NCBI RefSeq assembly: GCF_001940455.1
Contig: NZ_MKQR01000018.1
Span: 1 to 64,000 of the forward strand
Reading direction: 5' to 3'
DNA length: 64,000 bases
Origin: Actinokineospora bangkokensis
GTDB taxonomy: Bacteria; Actinomycetota; Actinomycetes; Mycobacteriales; Pseudonocardiaceae
The position numbers and the translations under genes were made by a program. Position 1 is the first letter of the stretch. Each line of letters begins with the position of its first letter. The notes beneath the pieces were generated by a model. The model made no database searches, had not been told where the DNA came from, and saw only the letters and a list, made by a program, of their open reading frames with translations. Shown here in pieces: positions 56,943 through 64,000 of this stretch.

Positions 56943-59405
56943 TCAGTCCGCCAGCGGTAGCCAGATCGCCACGTGGGCGCCGCCGAGGCTCGACCGGGTG
57001 CCGAGCACCTTTAGGCGGCCCCGGCTCGCCTGCAGGTTGCGCTGGACCAGCCGCAGCCCCTCCCCGCCGGGCATCCCGGCGCGGTGGCGCGCGTGGTCCA
57101 ACTCGACCCTGGGGACGTTGCCGAAGCCAGGGCCGCTGTCCTCGATGTCGACCACCGCGAACCGCTCCACCGCGTCGGTGCGGTGGCGCACGGTGACGCG
57201 CACGACGCGGCGGGGCGAGTCCGCGCCGCGCATGGCCTGCTCGGCGTTGTGCAGCAGGTCGACCACGGCCAGCCGGACGAGCAGTTCGACGGCGTGGACG
57301 ACGGCGTGGCCGTCGGTGTGGTCGACCAGGGTCACCGCCATCCGCCCGGCGGCCTTCTCCACCTCCACCTGGACCGCGACCAGGTCGATGAGGTCGACGT
57401 CGGTGGCGCGCAGCAGCGAGTTGACGTCGTGGCGCTCGATGGCCTCGACCTGCGCGATGAGCTCGTGGTGCGTGGCTATCCTGCGCTCGAGCCGCTGGCG
57501 CCTGGTCGGCTCGCTGGTGCGGCCGAGCTCCTCCTCCAGCAGGCCCAGGGAGTACTCGTAGCCGCTGCGGACGTGCCGGTTCTGCCGCTCGGTGCGGGCC
57601 AGCAGGACCAATCGCGCGTGTTCTTCGACCTCGTCGACATCCCGGTGCAACCGGTGCAGCTCCGCCACCGCCCACGACGTGAGGTGCTCCCCGGCGAGCA
57701 GGGTCACCAATCCCTGACCCGGCAGCCCGATCTCGGTGCCGGGCAGGGCGAGACCGACGTCCTCCAACCTGAGCACGGCCGCGTCGACGTCGAGCCGCGC
57801 CTGGTCGAGGTACCACTCCGGGGCGCGGCCCCAGTCGCGCTCGTACTCCACCATGAACTGCAGGGTCAGCTGCTCCACCTCGTGGTCCAGCTCGCCGTGC
57901 GGAACCCGGTCGCGCCCGAGGCGAGCGGCGCAGAGCAGCAGCGCGGCGCACACCACCCCCGCCGCCCGGTCGTCGACCAGCGGTGCGAACACCGCCGCGC
58001 GCACGGCCTCCACCGAGTCGACGTCCGACCGCAGCTCGGTCAGGTCGTCGTGGGTGAGCCTGCCCGGCCTGCGCACGACCTGGCTGAGCTTGCGCAGCAC
58101 CGCGGCCAGGGCGGCGGGCACCTCGGCGGTGTAGTACATCACCATGTCCGGCACCTCGGGCGAGGCGCGCAGCCCCAACAGGTCGAACACCCACAGCAGG
58201 GTGGCGCGGACAGCGGCGCGGTCATCCAGGCTCTCGTCGAGCGGGCGCACCACCCGGTCGAAGGACAGCTGGGCGCAGACGGCGCGGAGAACGTTGATCT
58301 TGCGCCACCTCGGGGTCGGCGCCCGGCCCGCGAGATCACGTTCCATCAACCGGAACAGCAACCGCGGCTCCAGCCGGGCCACGCCGTCCGGCGCCTCGCC
58401 GCCCCCCGCGGTGTCCAACCACAGCACCGTGCTCCCGTCCGGAACCGGGGCGTCCGGACCGATGTGCAGCGGCAGGCTCCTCGGCAGCGCCAGCCAGTCC
58501 AGGCCGAAGTCGTGGAAACCGTGGAGCGCCACCGTGAACCCCTGCCCGGCCCTGGTGACGCGGTGCTTGATCGGGGACTCCTCGACCGCGCCGTCGAGCG
58601 CGTCGGCCAACTCCAGTGCGGACCGCTCGTCCACGGCCTCGTGGACAGCGGCCAGGGCCGCGATCAACCGACGCCCCGGCTCGTCGACGGGCAGGTGCAG
58701 CTCGAAATCAGGGGGCGCCTTCTCCACGCCGGTGAACCACCTCAGCACCAGCGGGTCGGAGAACCGCCCGTACTCCCACCGAGGCGGGTTGGCCACGGCG
58801 GTCGGGTTGCCCCGCCAGGACTCGGTGTCGAGGTCGGTGACGATCCGCTGGGCGACCGCGTACTCCCCGGCCTCCAGGCACGCTTTCGCGCCCGCTCGCC
58901 GTTCGGCGTCGAGACCGTCGAACCCCGCCTCGATGCTCGCGCGCAGCTCCGAGGTCAGGCTGTCGAGCTGTGCCCGGAATTCCTCCAGCGCGGCCTTGGC
59001 CTCGCTCTCGGAGTCCTCGACGAGGGCTGCCCAGGGCTGCTCGGCCTCGGACAACCCCAGCGCCCGGGCCCTGATCTCCAGCCGGTGGGCCAGTGGTCGC
59101 AGCTCGGCGCGGACCCCCGCGACCCGGCGGTGGACCCGGCCGGTCAGCTCGGCGGTCTCCTCAGCGGAAAGGCCGAGCCCGGGCAGGGCCAGCATCCGCT
59201 TGGCGGCCGCGAAGTCCCCGCTGTCGATCAGCCGCTGCACGCCGTCACCCACATCGGCCACCGGCCGGAGCAGGTCATCGAGCAACGCCTCGGCCGCATC
59301 GGCGTCAACCCCGTTCGCGGCGACGGCGAACAGCCGCGGCCGCCGCCACGCCGCCCTCGCCTGCCCGGCCACCTCCGCCAGGAGTCGCTCGTCAGCCCCG
59401 CTCAC
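56943..59405 (-). CDS. Large protein with C-terminal histidine-kinase-type ATPase domain
   Basis: This 820-aa soluble protein ends in a GHKL ATPase domain: N-box DLLHNAEQAMRG near 715, G1 box DIEDSGPGFGNV near 750 and G2 box GGEGLRLVQRNL near 778. A helical segment before it (ERRIATHHELIAQVEAIERH, near 650) holds adjacent His residues that could be phosphorylated as in a dimerisation/phosphotransfer domain. The first 600 residues are helical, with no membrane segments or recognised sensor domain. GTG 59405 overlaps the PLD-like gene by 14 bp. It may be an atypical cytosolic kinase for the convergent receiver protein, or an ATPase of the helicase system. Confidence 0.75.
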   Translation of the reverse strand: MSGADERLLAEVAGQARAAWRRPRLFAVAANGVDADAAEALLDDLLRPVADVGDGVQRLIDSGDFAAAKRMLALPGLGLSAEETAELTGRVHRRVAGVRAELRPLAHRLEIRARALGLSEAEQPWAALVEDSESEAKAALEEFRAQLDSLTSELRASIEAGFDGLDAERRAGAKACLEAGEYAVAQRIVTDLDTESWRGNPTAVANPPRWEYGRFSDPLVLRWFTGVEKAPPDFELHLPVDEPGRRLIAALAAVHEAVDERSALELADALDGAVEESPIKHRVTRAGQGFTVALHGFHDFGLDWLALPRSLPLHIGPDAPVPDGSTVLWLDTAGGGEAPDGVARLEPRLLFRLMERDLAGRAPTPRWRKINVLRAVCAQLSFDRVVRPLDESLDDRAAVRATLLWVFDLLGLRASPEVPDMVMYYTAEVPAALAAVLRKLSQVVRRPGRLTHDDLTELRSDVDSVEAVRAAVFAPLVDDRAAGVVCAALLLCAARLGRDRVPHGELDHEVEQLTLQFMVEYERDWGRAPEWYLDQARLDVDAAVLRLEDVGLALPGTEIGLPGQGLVTLLAGEHLTSWAVAELHRLHRDVDEVEEHARLVLLARTERQNRHVRSGYEYSLGLLEEELGRTSEPTRRQRLERRIATHHELIAQVEAIERHDVNSLLRATDVDLIDLVAVQVEVEKAAGRMAVTLVDHTDGHAVVHAVELLVRLAVVDLLHNAEQAMRGADSPRRVVRVTVRHRTDAVERFAVVDIEDSGPGFGNVPRVELDHARHRAGMPGGEGLRLVQRNLQASRGRLKVLGTRSSLGGAHVAIWLPLAD

Positions 59406-62400
59406 GGATCCCCCAATCGAGGATGTCCTTCATCGAATCCAACGCGTGGTCGGTCAGGTGGCGCTCGGGGGCCGGGTGCGAGGCCAGGTCGGCGCGCAGG
59501 TGAGACCACAGGTCGGCCAGCGCGACGGCGAACGGGCGCGTCACCTCGACCTGGTGCCTGCCCTCGGCCGAGTTGCCGGTGGCGAACGCGGCGACGACCT
59601 GCGCAGCATCCCGCACAGCGCTGAGGCGGTTCAGGTAGGCCCACCGCTTGGTGCTGTGGATCGTGTTCTTCTTGTGCCCGATCGCCACCACACCCGCCGA
59701 CGTCCTGTCGAGGAACGCGGGCAGGTTCCCCACTTCGGGCCGCTGGACCCACTCCGCGGCGGCCGTGAGGTCCCTGCGGTCGATGATGTCCTGGAGATGC
59801 CCGAACAGGCCGTTGGGGTGGAACAGGCGACCGTGGGTCTTGATGCCGACCTCGAAGGTGAAGAGCACCTGGGCCGCGGCCGCCTGCGCCTCGGCCGCCG
59901 CCTCCCACGCCTCGGCCAGTGCGCTCTCGCGCCTGTGCTTGAGCAGCTCGACGCGCGCCAGGGCAGCGGCGCCCGGGTCGTCCACGGCGGGCGGCAGGTC
60001 CACGACGGCCCTGGCCAACCTGCGCCAGCACCTCGCCATGCCCTCGGTCCCCTCCAGCGAGCGCAGCACCTCCCGCAGCTCGTGCGCGACATCCGCCCGG
60101 ACCACCGACCGCGGCCCGCCCGGCCAGGCCAACACCTGGGAGGTGGCGTGGGCGATGAGCGCTGCGGCGACGGCGGGGGTCAGGTCGTCCTCCACCGCGG
60201 CGGTCGACAGCGCCTCCGCGACCCAGTCCGTCCCGGCAGCGGCCCCCGCGAAGCACAACGCCTCCGGCAGGGGGGAAGCAGGCTGGGACAGCCGCAGCAC
60301 CCACGCCTCCACGAAGCGGCGCTCGGCCCACAGGTCCTCGATGAGCCAGTGGGCCCACTGGACCAGGTCTTGCGGGACCGCCGCGAGGCGACCCCGCAGA
60401 GCCGCCGCCGTGACCAGGCGCAGGACATCGGTGCTCGCTCCGACGACCCGCAGTTCCGACAACAACGTCGCCGGGCTCGACCCCGCCCCCACCGCGTCGA
60501 CGACCAGGTCGGCCCTCGCCGCCGGGTCGGTGCAGGCGTCCAGCTCCGCCAGCAATCGATGACCACGCGTGCTGACGCCGTCGAGCGCGGGGACGGTCCG
60601 GCGACGGGGTGCCACGGAGACCCCGCCCAGTTCGGCGGCGACGCGGCTCGCCACGTCCCCGCCGGAGATCCGCACGCTCAACTCAGCGGGCAGCCTCCGG
60701 CCGGGTCCGGCGCTGTGGAAGCCCTCGTGGGCCAGGAAGTCGAAGCTGCCGATGACGGCGTCGTCATCGCAGACCAGTGCTCGTGACGTGGCCTCGACCC
60801 TGCGCGAGCGCAGCAGCGCCGACGACCCCTCGGCGGCCGCGGCCAGTTCCAGCCTGGCGTCGTCGGAGCCCTTTTCCACGTACCTGTGGAACACGTCCAC
60901 GCGGGTGCCCAAGGCCACCCGCTCGCGAACCAGGTCCAGCAGCCGCTTGTTCACGACCTTCGACGACAGCCGCTCCCCGGAGACCACCACCTGCCGGGTC
61001 GCGGCGCGGAGGCCGTCCCAGAACGCGTCCCGGTGCCCGGTGTCCTCGACGAGGGTGGCCGAGGGCAGCGTCCGCCCGGCCAGCACCCTCGTCACCTCGG
61101 TGGTGCACCGGCGCCAGGCCAGTGCCCATGCCCTGGCCGTGGCATCGGCGGCGGTGACGTCCTGGTCGAGCGGGGTGGGCAGGGGCAGCCAGGTGAGGCC
61201 CGCCGAGGCGGGGGGCGGGGGGTCGGGGCGGAAGTCCCTCGTGCGGAAGCGGACCGCTGCGGCGGTCACCGCGTCGGGGGCGGCCGTGCGGGCCCAGCGC
61301 AGCAGCTCCCCGGCGAACTGGCAGGTGCCGGACCCCGACGCGGAGATGACGGCGGCGAGGTGGTCGGCTCCCCTGTCGAGCTTGCCGAGGAAGGAGTACC
61401 CGCCGAGGAGGGCGGTGTGGTCGTCGGCGACCACGAAGTTCGCGTTCACGTTCGAGGGCTTGCGCGCCACCAGCACGTTCGAGTCGTTGAGGTGGTGGTC
61501 GGCCGCCCGCAGCCGGAGTTCCTGGAACGCGTTGTCCACCCTGTCGTCGGCGGCCTCCGCGCGCCGCCGGTTCCACAGGAGCACGAGCTGGACACCGTGC
61601 AGCACGGCGTCCTGGAGCGCGGGCAGCAGGTCGGCCACGCCCTCGTAGCGCAGGGAGGAGACCACGATGACCAGCTGCCGCTCGGCGCGGCGGATGACCG
61701 AGCGCACCGCCTCGCGGTGGTCGGCGCACGAGCGCACCAGGTCGACCTGGACCTCCCCGTCCACGCGGGCGGCGATTTGGTTCCTGGTGGTGGCGATGGC
61801 GTCTTCCAGCTGCTGGTGCAGCGCGGTCCTCGTTCCTGCCGCGGCGGTCTGCGCGTCCTCGGTCAGGGCGAGCAGCTTGTCGATGCTCCGGTCGAGCGAC
61901 GGGGGATCGGCCAACCTGGACTCCGCGGTCCCGCGCACCTTGGCGGCGAAGGCGTGCCGCGGGCGCTGCTGGATGAACTGGCCGAGGAGCCTGCCGATCC
62001 GCTGGTACTGCGCGGCGCTGCGGAAGGAGTCCTCCGCGGCGGTCACCCGCAGGTCACCGCTCACCGGGTCCTCGCGGGCGGTGATGTCGATCGGGAACCA
62101 CGCCCTCCTGACCGCAGCGGGTGCGAGGGCCGCGGGGACGATCCTGGTCTCCAGGACGCGCTGGGCGCGCCCCTGCGGCTTGGCAGGCTCGTCCGGGGAC
62201 GACCGGTCGAGCCTGCGCTCGCGCAGCAGCTCCTCCACAGCGCGCACGACGGCACCGCCGCTCACCTTGTCGACGGTGGCGTTGAACAGGCGATCACCGG
62301 GCACGACCACGTCGCGGCTCGGCGGGTGGGAGTAGCCCGCCCGCCCGGTGAGGTGGCCGCTGACGCGGTCGAACCACAGGTCGACGGTCTCCAGCGTGTA

Positions 62401-62763
62401 CTCGCCACCCTCCAGCTCGCGCTCACCGCCTGCTTGGAAGATCCGCACGATGTCCGGCGTCGGCGCGACCAAGCCGCGGTAGAGGTCGAGGCTGACGTAC
62501 TCGCGCCGCCAGAGGTCGAAGATCAGGTCGAGGGTCATCCGCTCGCCCAGGTTGAACCGGTCCACCAGGGTGCTCAGCCCTATGCCCGCGCGCTCGGCGG
62601 GCACCGCCGCCCGCTCGGTCTCCCCCGGCTCCCGCCTGGACAGCCACAGCAGCACGATCCCGCGCAGCACCGAGGTCTCGATCCTGGACAGCTCCGTGCC
62701 GTACCCGAGCCGGATGCGGACCTGGACGGACTCGTACGGGAGGAACACCCGGATGCCGGGCAT
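59392..62763 (-). CDS. PLD-fold protein with degenerate active sites (1123 aa)
   Basis: The N-terminus (about 1-110) looks like a winged-helix region (LRGIVLLWLSRREPG; LVDRFNLGERMTLDLIFDLW). Two phospholipase-D-like halves follow: one near 441 with NANFVVADDHTALLGG, where the HxK of the HKD motif reads NxN, and one near 664 with LVCDDDAVIGSFDFL, lacking HxK. Upstream of each is a typical fold segment (LVIVVSSLRYEG; QVVVSGERLSS). The last 400 residues are helical. The start overlaps the helicase stop (TGATG). Loss of HKD histidines suggests nucleic-acid binding or scaffolding and not phosphodiesterase activity, though alternative chemistry cannot be excluded. Confidence 0.72.
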   Translation of the reverse strand: MPGIRVFLPYESVQVRIRLGYGTELSRIETSVLRGIVLLWLSRREPGETERAAVPAERAGIGLSTLVDRFNLGERMTLDLIFDLWRREYVSLDLYRGLVAPTPDIVRIFQAGGERELEGGEYTLETVDLWFDRVSGHLTGRAGYSHPPSRDVVVPGDRLFNATVDKVSGGAVVRAVEELLRERRLDRSSPDEPAKPQGRAQRVLETRIVPAALAPAAVRRAWFPIDITAREDPVSGDLRVTAAEDSFRSAAQYQRIGRLLGQFIQQRPRHAFAAKVRGTAESRLADPPSLDRSIDKLLALTEDAQTAAAGTRTALHQQLEDAIATTRNQIAARVDGEVQVDLVRSCADHREAVRSVIRRAERQLVIVVSSLRYEGVADLLPALQDAVLHGVQLVLLWNRRRAEAADDRVDNAFQELRLRAADHHLNDSNVLVARKPSNVNANFVVADDHTALLGGYSFLGKLDRGADHLAAVISASGSGTCQFAGELLRWARTAAPDAVTAAAVRFRTRDFRPDPPPPASAGLTWLPLPTPLDQDVTAADATARAWALAWRRCTTEVTRVLAGRTLPSATLVEDTGHRDAFWDGLRAATRQVVVSGERLSSKVVNKRLLDLVRERVALGTRVDVFHRYVEKGSDDARLELAAAAEGSSALLRSRRVEATSRALVCDDDAVIGSFDFLAHEGFHSAGPGRRLPAELSVRISGGDVASRVAAELGGVSVAPRRRTVPALDGVSTRGHRLLAELDACTDPAARADLVVDAVGAGSSPATLLSELRVVGASTDVLRLVTAAALRGRLAAVPQDLVQWAHWLIEDLWAERRFVEAWVLRLSQPASPLPEALCFAGAAAGTDWVAEALSTAAVEDDLTPAVAAALIAHATSQVLAWPGGPRSVVRADVAHELREVLRSLEGTEGMARCWRRLARAVVDLPPAVDDPGAAALARVELLKHRRESALAEAWEAAAEAQAAAAQVLFTFEVGIKTHGRLFHPNGLFGHLQDIIDRRDLTAAAEWVQRPEVGNLPAFLDRTSAGVVAIGHKKNTIHSTKRWAYLNRLSAVRDAAQVVAAFATGNSAEGRHQVEVTRPFAVALADLWSHLRADLASHPAPERHLTDHALDSMKDILDWGIRERG

Positions 62764-64000
62764 CAGATCGCCTCCGGGTCATCGGCGGGCACCACGGTGC
62801 CGAATCGCTCGACGAGGGCGCACACGTCCGACCACATGGGACCGCCGTGGTCGTGGAAGTGCTGGAAGGCGCCCACGATGACCAGGTGTTCGCGGGCGCG
62901 GGAGAACAGCACGTTGACCAGCTCCGGCTCGTGCAGGTGCCCGATGTTGGCCCAGGGGCGGTCAGCGGAGTCCGGCCTGGCCCGGTCGCGCACCAGCGAC
63001 ACCACGACGACGTTGGCCTCGCGCCCTTGGAAGGCGTGGATGGTCGAGACGTGCGGGCGGGTCTCAGCCCAGGAGTTGAACTGCTCCACCTGCCTGCGGT
63101 AGGGGGTGAGCACGGCGATGGGGTGGTCGCCGTACCCGTGGCGGCCGCGCGCGGGCTCAGGGCTGAGCGACCTGAGGAAGGACCGCACGACCTGGACCTC
63201 GCCCGGGTTCTGCCAGGCCGGTTGCTCCGCGCAGGAGGGCACGGCGCTGGTGTCGAGCCAGACGACCGAGCGCCGTGCCGCGACCCGCGGGTGGCGCAGC
63301 ACGGGAACGTCATCGCGGCCGGTGGCCAGCATGCCCTCGGCGTCGAGGTCGACGTGCCCGTCGGAGCCCGCCTGCTCCACCGGGTAGAAGGCCCTGCTGA
63401 CGATCTCGCAGATGTCCGGTCGCATCCGGTACTGGGTCCGCAGGGTGTGCCGGGGCGGTCGTGCGACGGGCTTGGGCCCGTCGACGAAGAGGTTGCCGAA
63501 GAGGTCGAACACCTTGACGTAGTCGTCCTTGCGGTTCCCGTGCACCAGCAGGTCGTCGTCGGTCGAGGCCGCGCAGCGGTCCAGGAACTGCACGATCTCC
63601 CGCCTGCGGTGCGCAGGCAGCTGCCGGTGGTCGCCGACCAGCGCCCACCGGGTGCCGCGGCTCAGCGGGATCGCCAGCTCGGTGGGCCAGGCCTTGGCGG
63701 CCTCCTCGATGACGACCAGGTCGAAGATGTCGGTGGCCGCCGAGCGCTCGAGCGCCGACGGGGTCGCCGACGAGCAGGTGGCGAAGACCAGGTTCGCGGC
63801 CCGCTGCACCCGGTCGATCAGCTCGGGCAGGCCGTCGCGGATCGCCGCCTCCCACCCGCTGAGCAGCAGCGGGGTGCCGATGTCGTTCTCCGCCTCCGCC
63901 TCCGCCAGGAGTTCCCTGGTGCGCTTGAGGATGTCGCCCTGGCGCAGTTCGGCCAGGTTGTTGATCAGGAACGGCGCGATCGCGCTGTCGACCTTGTCCT
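62763..64000 (-). CDS. UPF1/DNA2-like SF1 helicase (N-terminus beyond window)
   Basis: At least 411 C-terminal residues are present; the frame stays open to the window edge, so the Walker A part lies outside. Visible SF1 motifs: Walker B-like DLVVIEEAAKAWPTE, motif III GDHRQLP, TQYRMRPDICEIVSRAFYP (motif IV region), TPYRRQVEQF, motif V TIHAFQGREANVVVVSLVRD and motif VI NVLFSRAREHLVIVG. These match DNA2/NAM7-type 5'-3' helicases acting on RNA or DNA. Its stop overlaps the start of the PLD-like gene (TGATG), so the two are co-translated. Confidence 0.87.
   Translation of the reverse strand, partial: DKVDSAIAPFLINNLAELRQGDILKRTRELLAEAEAENDIGTPLLLSGWEAAIRDGLPELIDRVQRAANLVFATCSSATPSALERSAATDIFDLVVIEEAAKAWPTELAIPLSRGTRWALVGDHRQLPAHRRREIVQFLDRCAASTDDDLLVHGNRKDDYVKVFDLFGNLFVDGPKPVARPPRHTLRTQYRMRPDICEIVSRAFYPVEQAGSDGHVDLDAEGMLATGRDDVPVLRHPRVAARRSVVWLDTSAVPSCAEQPAWQNPGEVQVVRSFLRSLSPEPARGRHGYGDHPIAVLTPYRRQVEQFNSWAETRPHVSTIHAFQGREANVVVVSLVRDRARPDSADRPWANIGHLHEPELVNVLFSRAREHLVIVGAFQHFHDHGGPMWSDVCALVERFGTVVPADDPEAI

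Noticed and set aside
57084-59624. Long plus-strand frames opposite the ATPase gene
   Set aside because: They are antisense shadows. The minus strand carries clear GHKL motifs.
1-64000. CRISPR arrays, rRNA, tRNA or intact insertion sequences
   Set aside because: No regularly spaced repeats, conserved RNA segments or transposase frames with terminal inverted repeats were seen. The strictly periodic repeat at 17279 is in-frame protein-coding.

Overview
The window is very GC-rich DNA with strong G/C at third codon positions and many GTG/TTG starts. It contains WXG/PPE/EspG-type ESX proteins, a SigD/ShbA-type sigma factor, a zinc anti-sigma factor, PucR/HxlR/TetR regulators and secreted RHS proteins. 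This points to a filamentous-type actinomycete, most likely Pseudonocardiaceae-like; the family is an inference. I saw no rRNA, tRNA, CRISPR array or intact insertion sequence. It reads as chromosomal accessory territory: transport, regulation, stress and conflict genes, not core housekeeping genes.

Layout. 1-3.2 kb: two unknown secreted proteins and a TetR regulator divergent from a FAD monooxygenase, sharing a palindromic operator. 3.4-9.1 kb: a 1907-aa secreted FG-GAP/RHS protein ending in a C39-like cysteine peptidase. 9.2-13.3 kb: MarR/RidA and SDR/HxlR divergent pairs, then a secreted GH64 beta-1,3-glucanase with a ricin-type lectin and a DasR-like box upstream. 13.3-19.3 kb: six overlapping minus-strand genes forming an orphan ESX-substrate cluster (EspC-like, two large Pro/Gly-rich proteins, EspG, YbaB-like) with no secretion machinery. 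19.6-29.3 kb: a lipoprotein, TetR/hydrolase, an unknown gene, a LysR-PrpF-MatC dicarboxylate/tricarboxylate module, a quinone-reductase-like enzyme and a PucR regulator.

29.5-35.4 kb: an envelope-stress island with a ShbA-like sigma factor, PspC, AmaP, DUF6286, a 58-aa membrane protein, CsbD and several Asp23-family proteins. An ECF sigma factor is encoded next to an anti-sigma factor whose zinc domain is fused to an Asp23-like domain. 35.7-38 kb: an AhpD-like protein with a Cys-tailed MarR, and a DUF6357-like gene. Two paralogous 80-84 aa proteins (37.8 and 42.7 kb) bracket a membrane-anchored caspase/PASTA protein and a lactococcin-972-type ABC transporter. Next to them lie two decayed regulators (42.9-43.5 kb).

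43.8-55.0 kb: a minus-strand operon of a LamG-domain secreted protein, a 2152-aa RHS toxin and an overlapping probable immunity gene. 56-64 kb holds the least familiar system: an HTH plus receiver protein with a probable leaderless start, convergent with an operon of an UPF1-like SF1 helicase (cut by the window edge), an 1123-aa degenerate PLD-fold protein and an 820-aa protein with a C-terminal histidine-kinase-type ATPase domain. The three operon genes overlap and are probably co-translated. The combination suggests a signal-regulated nucleic-acid or defence system, which is an inference.
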